Below, one piece after another: positions 32,255 through 43,707 of a stretch of DNA of 64,000 bases. Source of the stretch: Arthrinium phaeospermum (lineage: Eukaryota; Ascomycota; Sordariomycetes; Amphisphaeriales; Apiosporaceae); the NCBI GenBank assembly GCA_006503535.1, contig QYRS01000004.1, positions 3,348,001 to 3,412,000 on the forward strand, in the 5' to 3' direction. Below the pieces are notes generated by a model. That model was not told the DNA's origin, did not search any database, and saw only the letters and a list, made by a program, of their open reading frames with translations. Positions within the stretch are counted from its first letter, which is position 1. Each line of letters begins with the position of its first letter. The translations under genes and the position numbers were made by a program.

Positions 32255-33304
32255 TCAAGGAACGAACACATCATTCGTGTCCACCGCGCCCGCATTCGTA
32301 TGATTAGCCCCTCCCGGGATATAAACCCTCCCATCCACCGCCGCCGCCCCCGTCCCGTGCCGCGGATGCGCCATGGGCGGCAGCACCTCCCAGGTATCGG
32401 CCGTAGTATCGTAAACCTCGACATCATCGTACACCCCTTCCGGCCGCTCCTCGGTGATGGCCCCCTCGCCCCCAAACGTATAGATGCGCGTCCCCAAGGC
32501 CGCGGTCGAGAGCCCGCCGCGCGGCGTGGGCATCGCGCCCGCCCGCAGCTCCCACCCCTGGTTGTCGGCGTCCGCCAGCAGGTCCAGCGCGAAGACGGTC
32601 CCGCGGACCTCGGTCGAGGAGTTCAGCCGCCCGCCCACGACGTAGAAGACGTCGTCGACAACGGCGCCGCCCACGTGGTCGCGCGGCTCCGGCAGATCCG
32701 GCAGCGTCTCCCACGTCTCCGTGGTCGTGTTGAAGGCCGAGACGAAGGCAACGGTCGGCTGCGGAACGCCGTCGGCGGCGACTTGGCCCGTCAGACCGCC
32801 CGCGATCAGCACCGTGTCGCGCCAGACGCCCACTGCCGAGGCGCCGCGCCAGGTGCGGGCTTCCGGTAAAGGGGGCAGCGGGGACCAGGTGTCGGTCTCG
32901 GGGGTGTAGACGTAGTTGATGGGGACATCGTTGGTCCAGTTGGTGCCCGTGCCTGTCACGTTTAGGACGCCGGTCAAGGCGCCGAGGAGGTAGAGTTTGT
33001 TGTTGAGGGGGGCGACGTTGGCGTGGTTGATGGGGAGGGGCAGGTCGGCGATGCGGCGCCACTCGTCTTTACCGATTGAGTAGGCCTGCGCGATGGGCAG
33101 AGACGGGAGGGCTTGAAGGGCAGGGTCTAGGGTGGTGATGCCGCCGAGGATGTAGACGTCCTCACCCACAGCCACGACGCCATGTTCTTGGCGGGGTTCA
33201 ATGGCGATGGGGCTCAGTGACTTCCAAGATGGTGTTGCTAGGACCACGGGGAGCAGGAGCATGGATTGCATCGCAAAAGCGATGCCACGATGTTTGAGCC
33301 CCAT
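32255..33304 (-). CDS. Secreted Kelch-repeat protein
   Basis: Single exon, 349 aa. The N-terminus has a signal-peptide-like hydrophobic stretch (FAMQSMLLLPVVLATPSW). About six Kelch blades follow with the paired-Gly and W spacing, for example GEDVYILGGITT, NKLYLLGALTG, DTVLIAGGLTG, DVFYVVGGRLN, TRIYTFGGEGAI and GRVYIPGGANHT, separated by W-x-x-L-P-P-L-P-type turns. Six blades would close a full beta-propeller. Several N-x-T/S sites (NVTGTG, NWTND, NSSTE, NHTN) fit secretion and glycosylation. Secreted fungal Kelch proteins of this form have no firm function, and there is no visible catalytic domain as in galactose oxidase. Likely binds carbohydrate or protein in the wall or extracellular space; inference only. 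Confidence 0.85.
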   Translation of the reverse strand: MGLKHRGIAFAMQSMLLLPVVLATPSWKSLSPIAIEPRQEHGVVAVGEDVYILGGITTLDPALQALPSLPIAQAYSIGKDEWRRIADLPLPINHANVAPLNNKLYLLGALTGVLNVTGTGTNWTNDVPINYVYTPETDTWSPLPPLPEARTWRGASAVGVWRDTVLIAGGLTGQVAADGVPQPTVAFVSAFNTTTETWETLPDLPEPRDHVGGAVVDDVFYVVGGRLNSSTEVRGTVFALDLLADADNQGWELRAGAMPTPRGGLSTAALGTRIYTFGGEGAITEERPEGVYDDVEVYDTTADTWEVLPPMAHPRHGTGAAAVDGRVYIPGGANHTNAGAVDTNDVFVP

Positions 33305-35163
33305 TTTTCAGGACGATGGTGATGACAATGATGATGATAACCTCGCATCCCAAGACTCGACTTGGCGACTAGGAACTTAATATCGAAATTTAAATCGTAT
33401 CGACCCAGAAACGTATCGACCCCCCTGAAGATCATTACGCAAGCTGAATTACTCGGGTTCCAAATGGCCCTATCCGGATTGCCACTATCAGCATTCTCTC
33501 ACGTCAGTTATCGCATCAGGTAGCACCCTTCGCTCAGTGCTCACTCAGCTCGCTAACCGTTTCAAAGGATTCGATGGGCAGGATGCCAAGGGACACCATC
33601 TTGCCAGCAGAAGGCACACACACACAGCTTCCGCAATCGCCTGATCTCAACCTTCGTCACCGGCTTAATCGGTGAGACCGAGTCACAATAAAGGAGGCTG
33701 TCAACGAGAAGTACGTAAGCCGGTCTGTTGGCCTTCTCAGCGAGCAGGACAGGGAGGGCCGAACGGGTAAAAGTACCGAGGACACTAAATAGGATAATTC
33801 GAGGGGGTCTTGTCCAGTGCAAATTCTGGCCTTCCTGGCTATATTGCGGTTACTTTCGTCTGCGTAAGCAGATGTCAGCATATCATCGTCAAATGGTTAT
33901 ATCCAACGTCCCGTATCACTAAGACAACACTCATTTTCTTGGGAAACGTGTACTCACCCGACTTTTCGTGCCTTTATGGATGGACTATGAGGTATGGTTC
34001 CAGGTCAACTTTCATTTAAGATATTATACACACGGCCTCACGACTGTGACCTTAGCCTGCGGTGTTCCGCCAACAGCCAGCAAGGAACGGACGGACTCAC
34101 GACACACCTTCTTTGGGTGTGTAACTGAAAAGGATTAGAACTTGATGTGCACCGCATCGGCCGGTTTTGACGTACCGCATCAACCGTAAATTTCCCCCCT
34201 CAACACAAAAGAAACATCGTGGCCGTCGCTTCCTGTATAGAGGTACCGCATCAGCCGGTGACGACGTCCTATACTGACCGGAACGGCCATGATTGCTCTT
34301 CAACACCAGGAGATTATGCCACCTTTGTTTTCAACGATGGCATGCCACATCGGCGCTGATGTAGTAGAAAATCGTTCAGGACGAAGGTGGTGATAACGTT
34401 TGGCGATACACAAAATCACTGGCAAAGCCGAAGTACCGATGATCTTCAATCTCGGCACGCAGTCCCCGCCCAGGAGGATGACACCACCCACGTGTGGCCA
34501 TCACTGTAGACTTGAAGTCATGAAGACCGCAGCATTCGACAGAAACAGACGTACACGGTTCAAAGTCTGTTTCTAAGCATTGGTTAATGGATGACTGCTC
34601 ACTCTTGTGGGAAGAGCGTGAGCGCGTTGCGCATTCGTGACCAGTTATTTTCAGTTCAGCCATGATACCATTAGGTTGCGTGACTTTTTCGCCAGAAAAG
34701 TAGTCCAAAGGGAGGCCGCAAGCTCTCAGCTTCGTACCACTAGATCAATAACAACACGAAACGCTTGAAACTCATTTGCCGAACCTTCTCCATGTAACGT
34801 AACTTTTCGATGACTCACGTGTTCGAGTTTATGTTATCACCTCCAAGAGTTTGCGTTATTGGCGCCGGAACCAAGCAATGCAGCCGCCGAGCCTAACCCT
34901 TCCGCCGACGGAACACGAAGCGCCAGTGAGATCAGTGATTTTCAGCCTCTTCTAAAGTCGTGTAACACTTGTTCCATGATTTGAGCATCGTACAACATGT
35001 GGCTGCCGCACGACAGATTCGGAACACCGAGGGGAACAGACTTCCTCACAAGATAACCATGTCCCCGCGCATCCCGTTCTTTCTTCCCCTTTAATAACGA
35101 CTTGGGAAAATGCGAAAGATGCTGGCCCATATGCAACGTTCATATACTTAGCTGTCGTGAACG
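33305..35163. other. Intergenic region between divergent Kelch and OMT genes
   Basis: 1.9 kb with no credible gene. A short dispersed motif, ACCGCATC(G/A)(G/A)CCG, occurs three times at 34151, 34174 and 34245. Confidence 0.5.
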
Positions 35164-36667
35164 ATGGACCCCGCTACAGTGGACGCCAACCTGGTCACCA
35201 CGACCGAAGAGCTCCTGGCCTCCTTGAAGAGCCAGGACCCCCTGACCAACGCGAGTCGCGCCGCGCTTTTGCGCCAGGTCGACAAGCTCCGATGTGGCCT
35301 GCAAGGACCCGCAGAGGCGGCGGCCTTCCTGCGCATCCTCGTAAGTTCAACCTTTGCGCCCCTTGCACCTGGCCGCTGAGAGAAAGAAAGAGAGTGTGTA
35401 TTGGGGATAGGAGGCTCATACTAGCTCCTCCAGAATATATTCACCCCCGCCATGAACGTCCTGGTGGAGCATCAAGTGTTCGACCACGTGCCTCTTGAGG
35501 GGACCATTGGTCTGAGCGAGCTGGCGTCCACGATTGGCTGGGACCCGGCCGTGCTCGTCCGCTTCCTCAACATCGTGCTTCTCCAGGGCATTCTCGAGGA
35601 GCCCGAGCCCAGAGTGTATAGACACAGTGTATCGTCGACGGTCTTTCGGGACGACGCGATGCGGGCAAATCACCTGCTCGCGTGGGTATACCCCCATCTT
35701 GATATGGTCTCTGTTCTAATATCTCCAATTTTTCTTTTTCCAACAGCGCGTGGAGCGTGCCGTCCTGGTCAAAGGTATGTCGTCCTATATAATAATCCAA
35801 ACAAGCTGAAATTTAGCTAACATCACCGACAAGATATCCGACTACCTCAAAACCCACGCCCCCGAAGCCGTGTACGACCCCCTAAAGTCCCCCGTCGCCC
35901 ACGCCCGCGGCGCCGAGGGCAAGACGTACTACCAGATCCTGGAAGAGGACCCGGCCTTCTCCGACGTCTGGCACAAGGGCATGGCGCAGGTCCCGCTGAA
36001 CCCGGTCTGCGGCATGTTCCCCTTCCGCGCCATGCGGCCGGCCGTCCAGGCCGAGCCCGGCCGCGCCTTCGTCGTGGACGTGGGCGGCGGCCGCGGCAAC
36101 GCGCTGGTCGACGTGATGCGGGAGTGTGGCGGCGGCAGCTTCGGCGCGCCCATGGTGTTGCAGGATCTGGAACCGGTGCTCCAGGGGCGGGATCCGGTGC
36201 AGATTGACGGGGTACAGGTTATGCCGCATGACTTTTACAACGAGCAGCCTGTCAAGAGTGAGTCGTCGCCTTTCCCTCATCATTCCTTTGCAGCCAACAC
36301 GCGATGATGAATCGGACCGGGCAATTGACACATGTAATTAGACGCCCACATCTACTACCTGCGCAAGATCATGCACAACTACTACGACGACAAGTGCCGC
36401 ACGATCCTGCGCCCCCTCGTCTCGGCGATGGGCCCGACCTCGCGGCTGCTGTTCGGCGACATGGTCTTGCCCGAATCCGCCCGACCGGGCGACGACGCGC
36501 TCCCGTTCGGCATGGACCTCCGGATGCTGATGATTGGGGGGAAGGAGAGGACCGAGGCGCAATGGGAGCAGTTGCTGGAGAGCGTGGGGCTGGTAATCGT
36601 CAAGATCTGGAGACTGCCGGGGGCGCCGCACCAGGCTACGATTGAGACTAGGCTCAGGGGTGATTGA
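35164..36667 (+). CDS. SAM-dependent O-methyltransferase (Methyltransf_2)
   Basis: Five exons (35164..35340, 35434..35685, 35747..35774, 35817..36257, 36342..36667) join to 407 aa. Exon 3 is a 28-nt microexon; the frame only closes if exon 4 begins at the TTTAG acceptor (35816), giving HLLAWRVERAVLVKANITDK. An N-terminal winged-helix dimerisation region (60-130) precedes the SAM-binding motif VDVGGGRG (239-246), the acidic loop VLQDLEPVL, and the catalytic-base His311 in YYLRKIMHNYYDDKC. The enzyme transfers a methyl group to a hydroxyl, typically of an aromatic polyketide or flavonoid-like phenol. GST and MFS genes within 8 kb suggest secondary metabolism or detoxification, but no core synthase lies in the window. 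Confidence 0.87.
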
Positions 36668-36832
36668 GTAACCCCTGAATCATGAGGGAGACTTTCCGGG
36701 GTAGGCAGGATCACGCGCAATGGCTGATGTGGATTAACTTGAGCTACATATGAGAACTATCAGTTACATCAATTCCTAACTGTCAATAGTCATGACCGTT
36801 GCCTACATGATGTCATTAGTGGGTGCCCCAGT

Positions 36833-39277
36833 CTAGCTGCGACTGTCCGCAAGCAACAGCTCCGCAACGGGCCCGTAGAACGCCTCATCCAGACCCAGAC
36901 TCAGCAGCCTGCTTGCCTTCACAGAGGTAGGCTGCTTCGACTCGACAATTTCCCATATCCTGTCTTTGGTGTGGAAGTCGGATTGGAAGTCGTTGATCAG
37001 CCGACTCAAAGCCTTACGAGGGTCAACCATGTTGAGTTGGGGGTCGGGACCGACGTCGACCGTGATCGCGCCATCCTCGTGTCTGAGCCCTGATGTAGGC
37101 GGCGGCACCTCTAACACGGTGCTGCAAAGGCCTCCAGGGCTGATTTGGTAGTAGAGCGACAAGGATCCAGCCAATAAGCCATCGATGCGGAGTATGGCAT
37201 TCCTCTGAAAGTTCGCCGAAATAAATCGGATAGTCCATTTCTTCTCCGTGTGTGGGATTGACAGCCGCCCGGCGGTTTGGTCGAACCGGATGGGGATGGT
37301 GCGCAAGGGAAGAGAGCCGTCGGCCCGCAGTGGTGCTAAATGTAAATAATTGTGATCATCTCGCACGTCCTCGATGATGTCGAACTGGCAGTCGCGACCT
37401 ACGACTATGATGATTTCGAACCCGTCAGGATTCGGGCACCCGTTCGCCGGCACTTCTTCCTGGTCCAGGGGGATGATGGAGCCCTCGGGGGCCAGCACGG
37501 GGATATGCTCCAAGGGGCGGTACAAGTCAACCTCCCGGTCGCCGTCGTAGACGGTCCCGGTGAAGATGTCCACGTGTCGAGACGGGGGGAGCCAGGCCTG
37601 CGTCTTGGCGAGATTGGTCGACTTGTCCCGCGGAGTCACCACGGGCGCCACGATGAGAGACTGCCCGAAGAAGTACTGGTTCGGGTACCGATATGCCTCC
37701 TGTCGCTGAGGGTGCTTCCAATACAGCGGCTGAACCAGCGGCAAGTTGCCAGAATATCCAGAACCTGCATTGAACGAGAAGATGTACGGCACAAACCGGT
37801 GCCGCAGCCGCATCGCTTCCTTCATCGCCCGCATGCACTCCTCCCGATACAGCCACGGCTCCTTGGACATCCAGCGGCTGAGCGTAGAGTGCAACCTCAA
37901 AATGGGCGAGAAGGCGCCAAACTGCACCCACCGCGCCGTGCACTCGTCGTCGCGGCACCCCGGCAGATGGCCCCCGATATCGTGGCTCCACCAGCCGTAG
38001 CCGATATTGGCCGCCGTCGCCGTGAACTCGGGCTGGAACCGCAGCGAGTCCCACGTCGCCGCCGTGTCGCCCGAGAAGCCGACGGGGTACCGATGGCTGC
38101 CCGCCCCGCCGTAGCGCGAGAAGATGATGGGCTCACCGCCGCACTGCTCCTGGTTCTGCTGCTGGGTGTCGAGGAACTGGAAGTGGTTCAGCAGCCAGAG
38201 CGGGTCGAACCCGGGGGTCCGCGTGTGCGAGCCCTGCTGCCAGTCGATCCACCAGAAGTCGCAGCCCTGCTCCTCGAGCCTCCGATGCACCACGTGGAAG
38301 AAGGCGTGCAGAAATTTCGGGGAGGCCGGGTCGAACTGGACCGGGTCGCGGTGCGCGGTGTCGTGGCCGAGGACTTTGGAGATCTCGTCGTAGGCGTCCT
38401 CGTGGTGCGCGATGCCCGCGTGCGGGTGGTCGTTGAGCGTCATCTTCAGCCCCCGCTTATGTAGGGCATCGGCGAACCCGGCCGGGTCCGGGAACAGGTC
38501 GCGGTTCCAGGTGTAGCCGGTCCAGCCCGTGTGGGGCACGTGGTCGCCCGAAACCCAGTGCCAGTCCATGTCGATGACGGCCACCGCCATGGGAATCTTG
38601 TGCTCGCGGAACCGGTCCATCAGCGCCAGGTACCCGGCCTGGTCGTAGGCGTGGTACCGGCTCCACCAGTTCCCGAGGCACCACCGCGGCACCACCGGCT
38701 GGCGGCCCGAGACGGCGTAGAAGGCCTCCATGGCGCCCCGGTAGTCGTGGCCGTAGCTGAACAGGTACCCGTCGAGGCGGTCGCCGGGCCGCCGGGTGGT
38801 CACGAAGCCCTGGCCGTCGAACAGCATGCTCGCGCTGTCGTCCAGGACGGCGTACCCGTCCCGCGAGATGATGCCGGCCCCCATGTCGCACCGCCCGTCG
38901 ACGCCGTCCAGGGTCCTGGCCGTGCCGCCGAGGTTGCCCGTCGGCTCCTCCCCGAAGCGCCACTCGGCGCCCCAGTCCGTCATCTTGGCCGTGAAGGTCG
39001 CGCCCAGGCCGTTGGGGCTGAAGCGCTTCTTGTCGTAGGTCAGGTGCAGCGACGGCGTGATGATGCTGAGCTCGGCCTCGGTCTCGCGGACGCGGAACTC
39101 GGGCTTGGGAAACTTGCGGTTAATGGCAAAGGTGGACGCGCGGTCCTCGAAGACGCCATCCTCGGCCCACTCGTACCGGAGCACCTTGTCGTTGATCACG
39201 GTGAAGCGGTACTGCGGCCCCCTGACCGTGGATTCCTCGTTGGCGATGGGCTCGCACGGGAACTTGTATTGGTCCAT
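36833..39277 (-). CDS. GH31 family alpha-glycosidase
   Basis: Single exon, 814 aa, no signal peptide, hence probably cytosolic. A GH31 N-terminal beta-sandwich is followed by the TIM barrel with VVPRWCLGNWWSRYHAYDQ and MAVAVIDMDWHWV. The catalytic nucleophile region is FWWIDWQQG (Asp345) and the acid/base region GFSGDTAATW (Asp404). GGHLPG and LRLHSTLSRW follow as in alpha-glucosidases. The family removes terminal alpha-linked glucose or xylose from oligosaccharides. WIDW rather than the WxDMNE form of secreted alpha-glucosidases points to a separate GH31 subgroup, so the exact substrate (glucoside, xyloside, sulfoquinovoside) is open. Convergent with the O-methyltransferase, with 165 bp between the stop codons. 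Confidence 0.9.
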   Translation of the reverse strand: MDQYKFPCEPIANEESTVRGPQYRFTVINDKVLRYEWAEDGVFEDRASTFAINRKFPKPEFRVRETEAELSIITPSLHLTYDKKRFSPNGLGATFTAKMTDWGAEWRFGEEPTGNLGGTARTLDGVDGRCDMGAGIISRDGYAVLDDSASMLFDGQGFVTTRRPGDRLDGYLFSYGHDYRGAMEAFYAVSGRQPVVPRWCLGNWWSRYHAYDQAGYLALMDRFREHKIPMAVAVIDMDWHWVSGDHVPHTGWTGYTWNRDLFPDPAGFADALHKRGLKMTLNDHPHAGIAHHEDAYDEISKVLGHDTAHRDPVQFDPASPKFLHAFFHVVHRRLEEQGCDFWWIDWQQGSHTRTPGFDPLWLLNHFQFLDTQQQNQEQCGGEPIIFSRYGGAGSHRYPVGFSGDTAATWDSLRFQPEFTATAANIGYGWWSHDIGGHLPGCRDDECTARWVQFGAFSPILRLHSTLSRWMSKEPWLYREECMRAMKEAMRLRHRFVPYIFSFNAGSGYSGNLPLVQPLYWKHPQRQEAYRYPNQYFFGQSLIVAPVVTPRDKSTNLAKTQAWLPPSRHVDIFTGTVYDGDREVDLYRPLEHIPVLAPEGSIIPLDQEEVPANGCPNPDGFEIIIVVGRDCQFDIIEDVRDDHNYLHLAPLRADGSLPLRTIPIRFDQTAGRLSIPHTEKKWTIRFISANFQRNAILRIDGLLAGSLSLYYQISPGGLCSTVLEVPPPTSGLRHEDGAITVDVGPDPQLNMVDPRKALSRLINDFQSDFHTKDRIWEIVESKQPTSVKASRLLSLGLDEAFYGPVAELLLADSRS

Positions 39278-39758
39278 TGTTCAGTTTGGTCTCGATCTCG
39301 ATGTGCAAAAGAGGTGTATTTGGTGATGAGAGGACGAAAGACGCCACAAGGTCTTGTAGCAGGTAGTATCACATGTCATGTTGTTAGTTTTACCCAGTGA
39401 GTCCATAACCCGCGCCAAGTACCTCTCCAGATGCGGGGTTGGTGCACAATGATGTTATGTTTGCTGCCATCGGGACACTCACGGCTTCCGATTGGCAATT
39501 GTGTGGGATGTCGGCTCTGGTTGGAGGTAGTACCGTGTCGCGTTTATCCAAGTGTTATGTGACGGAGCGAAAAGGGGCGGACGATTTCCCGAGAAGCCCC
39601 TCCTCCTCTGTTCCCACAAGGTGGCTGTCATAGAATTGAAGCTTCATTGGAGTCCCCACCTATCTAGTCAAAAGCGATACCCTGGTGAACTACACATTCG
39701 ACGGCAGTCCAGATATGAGACAGACCGGTCACTATTCATGTGCCTACCCCCATCAAAA
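39278..39758. other. Intergenic space upstream of GH31, downstream of GST
   Basis: About 480 bp holding the GH31 promoter and the GST 3' end. No other feature is seen. Confidence 0.5.
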
Positions 39759-40805
39759 CTAAGCCTCGTCGCTCTTCGGCATAGCCACAACCTCCTCCCC
39801 CGCCTTAATCTTAGCCTCGTACTCAGAGAACGACCCCACCCCCTTGGGCACCCCATTCCAGTCCAACCCCTGCTCGTCCATGAGCCGGGCCCGCGTCGCC
39901 ATGGCCGCCCTCCACGCCGGCCGCGCCGTCATGCGCTCGTGCCACGCCCGGACGCGGGGAAACCCCTCGAACTTCCGGTCCGCGTCGCAGAGCAGCACGC
40001 TGTCGAGCCGGTCGTTCCACGGCGCCCAGGCCAGGTCCGCGTACGTGATCCGGTCGCCCACGAGCCATTGCTGACCCTCCTCCTTGGCCGCGAGCCAGCC
40101 CTCGAGGACGCCGAGGACGCGCTTCACTTGCTCGTTGTAGCGCTCGATGGCGGAGGGGACCTTCTCGGGGTGGAAGCAGTTGAACCTGTGATGCACGGGT
40201 CGCGCGGTCGTTAGCGGGCAAGACTTTGACGGTGTGGCGGGAAACTGTGATCAAATGCGGAATACGTACCAGCCGGCCACGCCCCAGTACGGGCCCTGGC
40301 CGCTCATCTGGAAATGGAGCCACTGGTTGATGTGGTGCTTGTTTATCAAATCGTCCTTCCCGTACCATAGAGCGTTGTTGGTGTCGTATTGTTCGACCAG
40401 ATAGGTCACGATGGCACCCGACTCCCAAAGGACGAGGCCGGTGTTGGGGTCCTCAATTGCTGGAAGCCATCAGCATCAACTCAGGAACAGACGAACAGTC
40501 GTTAAGCCATGTGGAACACGCGGTAGTTCCCGAGAAACATGCCGCAATATCATCGAAGGGGACAACCACACTCACCAGGGGCTCGGCCATTGGGATTTAG
40601 GTCGGTAAAGGGTTTCTTCTTGATGTCCTCGAATCGGATGGAGACAATCTCGTATGGGATATTCAACTCTTCCAGAATCACAACCACCTTCCAAGGGTTG
40701 GGACCCGGAGCTGTGTTAAATGGTCAGGAAACCAACGTCCATCTCTCAAGGTTGCTTCTGTCCAAACTTACGCGCAAGCCAGACACGGATAGGTTTTGTC
40801 GACAT
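39759..40805 (-). CDS. Glutathione S-transferase, Ure2-like
   Basis: Four exons (40772..40805, 40576..40710, 40270..40459, 39759..40185) give 261 aa. The N-terminal thioredoxin-like domain reads APPGPNPWKVVVILEELN, then TDLNPNGRAPAIEDPN and LWESGAIVTYLVEQYD, which are the glutathione-binding segments of fungal Ure2/YghU-like GSTs. An Asn or Ser near NPWK probably replaces the catalytic Tyr or Cys. The C-terminal helical domain includes WLVGDRITYADLAWAPWNDR. It conjugates or reduces electrophiles with glutathione in the cytosol; in fungal clusters such enzymes also add sulfur to reactive intermediates. Divergent from the DHA2 exporter with 770 bp between starts, an arrangement compatible with joint detoxification and export. 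Confidence 0.9.
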
Positions 40806-41575
40806 GATTTGGGACGGCTACTAACTGAAGAAGATCGACGACTTTGCACATGGACAGGCCACGGAAGTCTTGCAGAGGGAAGCTACGAACGGTTGATAGA
40901 TAAGGAAGGGATATATGTTGTCATGGTCCAGCGGCTAGATTAGATTAGAATCCGTCCACCTTGCCCCCTCCCTCATTCTCAAGGTCATGGTCTCCAACAG
41001 AATTACCGTTGGTGATACCCATGGCATCCCTTGCTTCCTGCGCCGACAATCTTTATCCAAATTTGTGATGATTAGGACATGGATAGACGTATAAGCCTCC
41101 ACTAACGCTGCAATGTAGATTTTGCCGATAGGACACCGATGGGATGGATGGCCAAGCACGCATCCCTGTCACAAAATTGTGCTCAAAATGGTGGACATGT
41201 CAAAGACCATCGGCAAGGATCAGGCGCCCAACCCGGCAGCTAATGCAACCCACCACCATGCCCTGCCACTGCACCAACAGGCCGGGTTTAGCAGCAAGGG
41301 GTCAATGTTGACTGATGCAATTTCAACCAACGAAGAAGCATCTGACACGAGCAAAAGACTCACCACCCACGACAGACGTGCCGACGTGCGGTTGGTTCGG
41401 GTTGTCTTTTCAAAAAATACATACGCTCCTTTGGGCATAAAGTGACACATGTAATCACTACTAACCCCCTAACATTTGTCTCTCACTCTGGTCATCCTAT
41501 GAGCAAGTTGTTCTGATCGTCATTCCTTCCTTCCCTACACCTTCACTTGTTACCCTTTTGGTTATTTTTCGCCCA
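40806..41575. other. Shared upstream region of GST and MFS exporter
   Basis: 770 bp between the two divergent start codons, so a bidirectional promoter is possible. A short ORF (41122..41445) has no supporting features. No motif stands out. Confidence 0.5.
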
Positions 41576-43707
41576 ATGCTTGACACTGAAGCGAACGCCC
41601 TGAGTTTTGCATCAGGGCTATTAACTCCTTCTCCGCCATCTACATCTCCGTCAGTATCCACCGTCAGCATGAATCCACAGCCGGACAAAAAAGAGCAGGA
41701 GGCAGCGCGTGAGCAGAACATGCCAACCCCGCATGTTGAAAGCAAAGAAGAACCTCCCGAGCCCCTGGATGACTCGATCGACCCCGAAAATGAGGTCCGA
41801 GGTGCCAAGCTGCTAGTCATACACCTGGCTATTTGCCTTTGCACCTTTCTCGTGGGCTTGGTAAGCCGCCAACACTGTGACTCTCGGAATGGCCCATCCC
41901 GCTGATAAGTGTTCCGTAGGACTTTAGTTTGATCGCAACCGCCGTGCCGGTAATCACATCCGAGTTCAACTCGGTCAAGGACGTGGGATGGTACGGTGCC
42001 GCATTCATGCTCGCCCTGTAAGTCAGCGCGATAGCGACCGCACAAGGGCACGCTCAAGCAGTAGAAGGGTATCTAACCAGTTCTTACGCATACTAGATGC
42101 TCCACCCAGCCCCTAGCCGGGAAAACGTACACCCTCTGGAACAAGAAGCTCTGCTACCTGCTCTGGCTGGGAATCTTCGAGGTAGGCAGCCTGGTATGTG
42201 CCCTGGCCCCCTCCTCGACGGCCCTCATCGTCGGCCGCGCCGTCGCGGGCCTCGGCGCCTCCGGCGTCTTTGCCGGCGGCTTCGCCCTCCTGACGACCAT
42301 GATCCCCCTCCACAAGCGGGCCATCTACACGGGCATCATGGCCTCCGTCTTCTCCATCGCCAGCATCGTCGGCCCCCCGCTGGGCGGCGCCTTTACCGAG
42401 CGCGTCACCTGGCGGTGGTGCTTCTACATCAACCTCCCCGTCGGGGGGTTCGCGGCCGCGCTGTTCTTCCTGCTCGTCCATCTGCGAGCCGCCGAGACGG
42501 AGAAGGTGTCCCTGAAGCGTAAGGTCAAGGGCCTCGACGGGCTGGGCTTCGCGCTCTTCGCGGGGTCGATTATTATGCTGCTCCTGGCCCTGCAGTGGGG
42601 CGGCGTGGATTACCCCTGGAGGTCGTCGGTCGTGGTCGGGTTGTTCGTTGGGTTCGGGGTCGCCATGGCGCTCTTCGTGCCCTGGCAGATGCACATGCAG
42701 GATGACGCCCTGATCCCGCCGCGACTCTTTACGGCGCACCGGAACGTGGCGCTGATCTGCGCCGGCTCGTTCTTTATCAACGGGCCCTTTCAGATTGTCA
42801 TCTACTGGCTGCCGATTTGGTTCCAGGCTGTGCTGGGGGCATCGCCCGTCAGCAGCGGCACGTATTACTTGCCGACGGTTATATCGGATGTACTGGCATC
42901 CTTCATAGGTTCTGGTATCGTGATGCAGCTTGGCTGGTAAGTGGAGACTACCCCCCAATACAAACAATTCTTATGTGGAGCAACGCTGACTTTGAGACCT
43001 GATAGGTGGAACCCCTTTCTCATGCTCTCGGAGGCATTCGTCTGTATAGGCGGTGGCTTACTCAGTACGATTTATCCCGGGATATCTGACGGCCATTGGA
43101 TAGGGTATCAGATATTTGGCGGTGTTGGCTATGCGCTTTCGACCAACCTGGTACGTTTGTCAGGCTTCGTTGTACTATCCTATCGGAGACAAGACTGATC
43201 CTCTCCATTAGGCCCATCTCGGCATGCAGGCCTCCCTTCCCAAAGAGCTCGTCCCCATCGGGGCCTCAAACCTCCTGATGGTCATATCGACTAGCTGTGC
43301 CATCTTTCTCGCGGCTGGTCAGGCGCTCTTCCAGCAACGCTTGATCATCAACCTCTCTACCGTCGTCGACGATGATGTAGTGCATAAGGTGATCTCGGCT
43401 GGAGCCACGAATCTGGGATCCGTCGTAGAGCCCGCCCAGCTGCCGTTGGTGATCCGAGAATACAGCAATGCTATAACCGACGTATTCGTGAGTTGCAACA
43501 CAGCCTTCCATGGGCACCGCTATCTCCTGCATTCGACTGACCAGAACTTAATAGTACATCCCAGCGGCATCGCCAGCCATCGCATTCCTCTTGGTCTCTT
43601 GTTGCGCGTGGATCTCGATCAAGAAGAAAGCCGCCGACGACAACAAAGTCGAGCAGGAAGCCAACACTGGAACGGGGGATAAGTCGAACGGGACCCTAGC
43701 CGTATAA
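41576..43707 (+). CDS. MFS drug:H+ antiporter, DHA2 type (14 TM)
   Basis: Six exons (41576..41860, 41920..42017, 42097..42936, 43006..43150, 43212..43487, 43555..43707) join in frame to 598 aa. An acidic cytosolic N-terminus (about 80 aa) precedes the first helix [20 protein letters not shown], where [13 protein letters not shown] is the DHA2 motif D1-like segment. Motif A/B-like [17 protein letters not shown] and motif [24 protein letters not shown] are clear, the latter diagnostic of fungal efflux pumps. It exports toxic or secondary metabolites across the plasma or vacuolar membrane; the substrate is not readable. The first ATG is used; a downstream ATG at 41669 would shorten the N-terminus by 31 aa. 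The basic/acidic tail KKKAADDNK ends in the cytosol. Confidence 0.9.

Noticed and set aside
37352..38464. 370-codon ORF antisense to GH31
   Set aside because: Antisense shadow of a GC-rich gene; the GH31 catalytic motifs are on the other strand.
41122..41445. 107-codon ORF in the GST/MFS promoter region
   Set aside because: No motif; overlaps an opposite-strand ORF and the likely bidirectional promoter.
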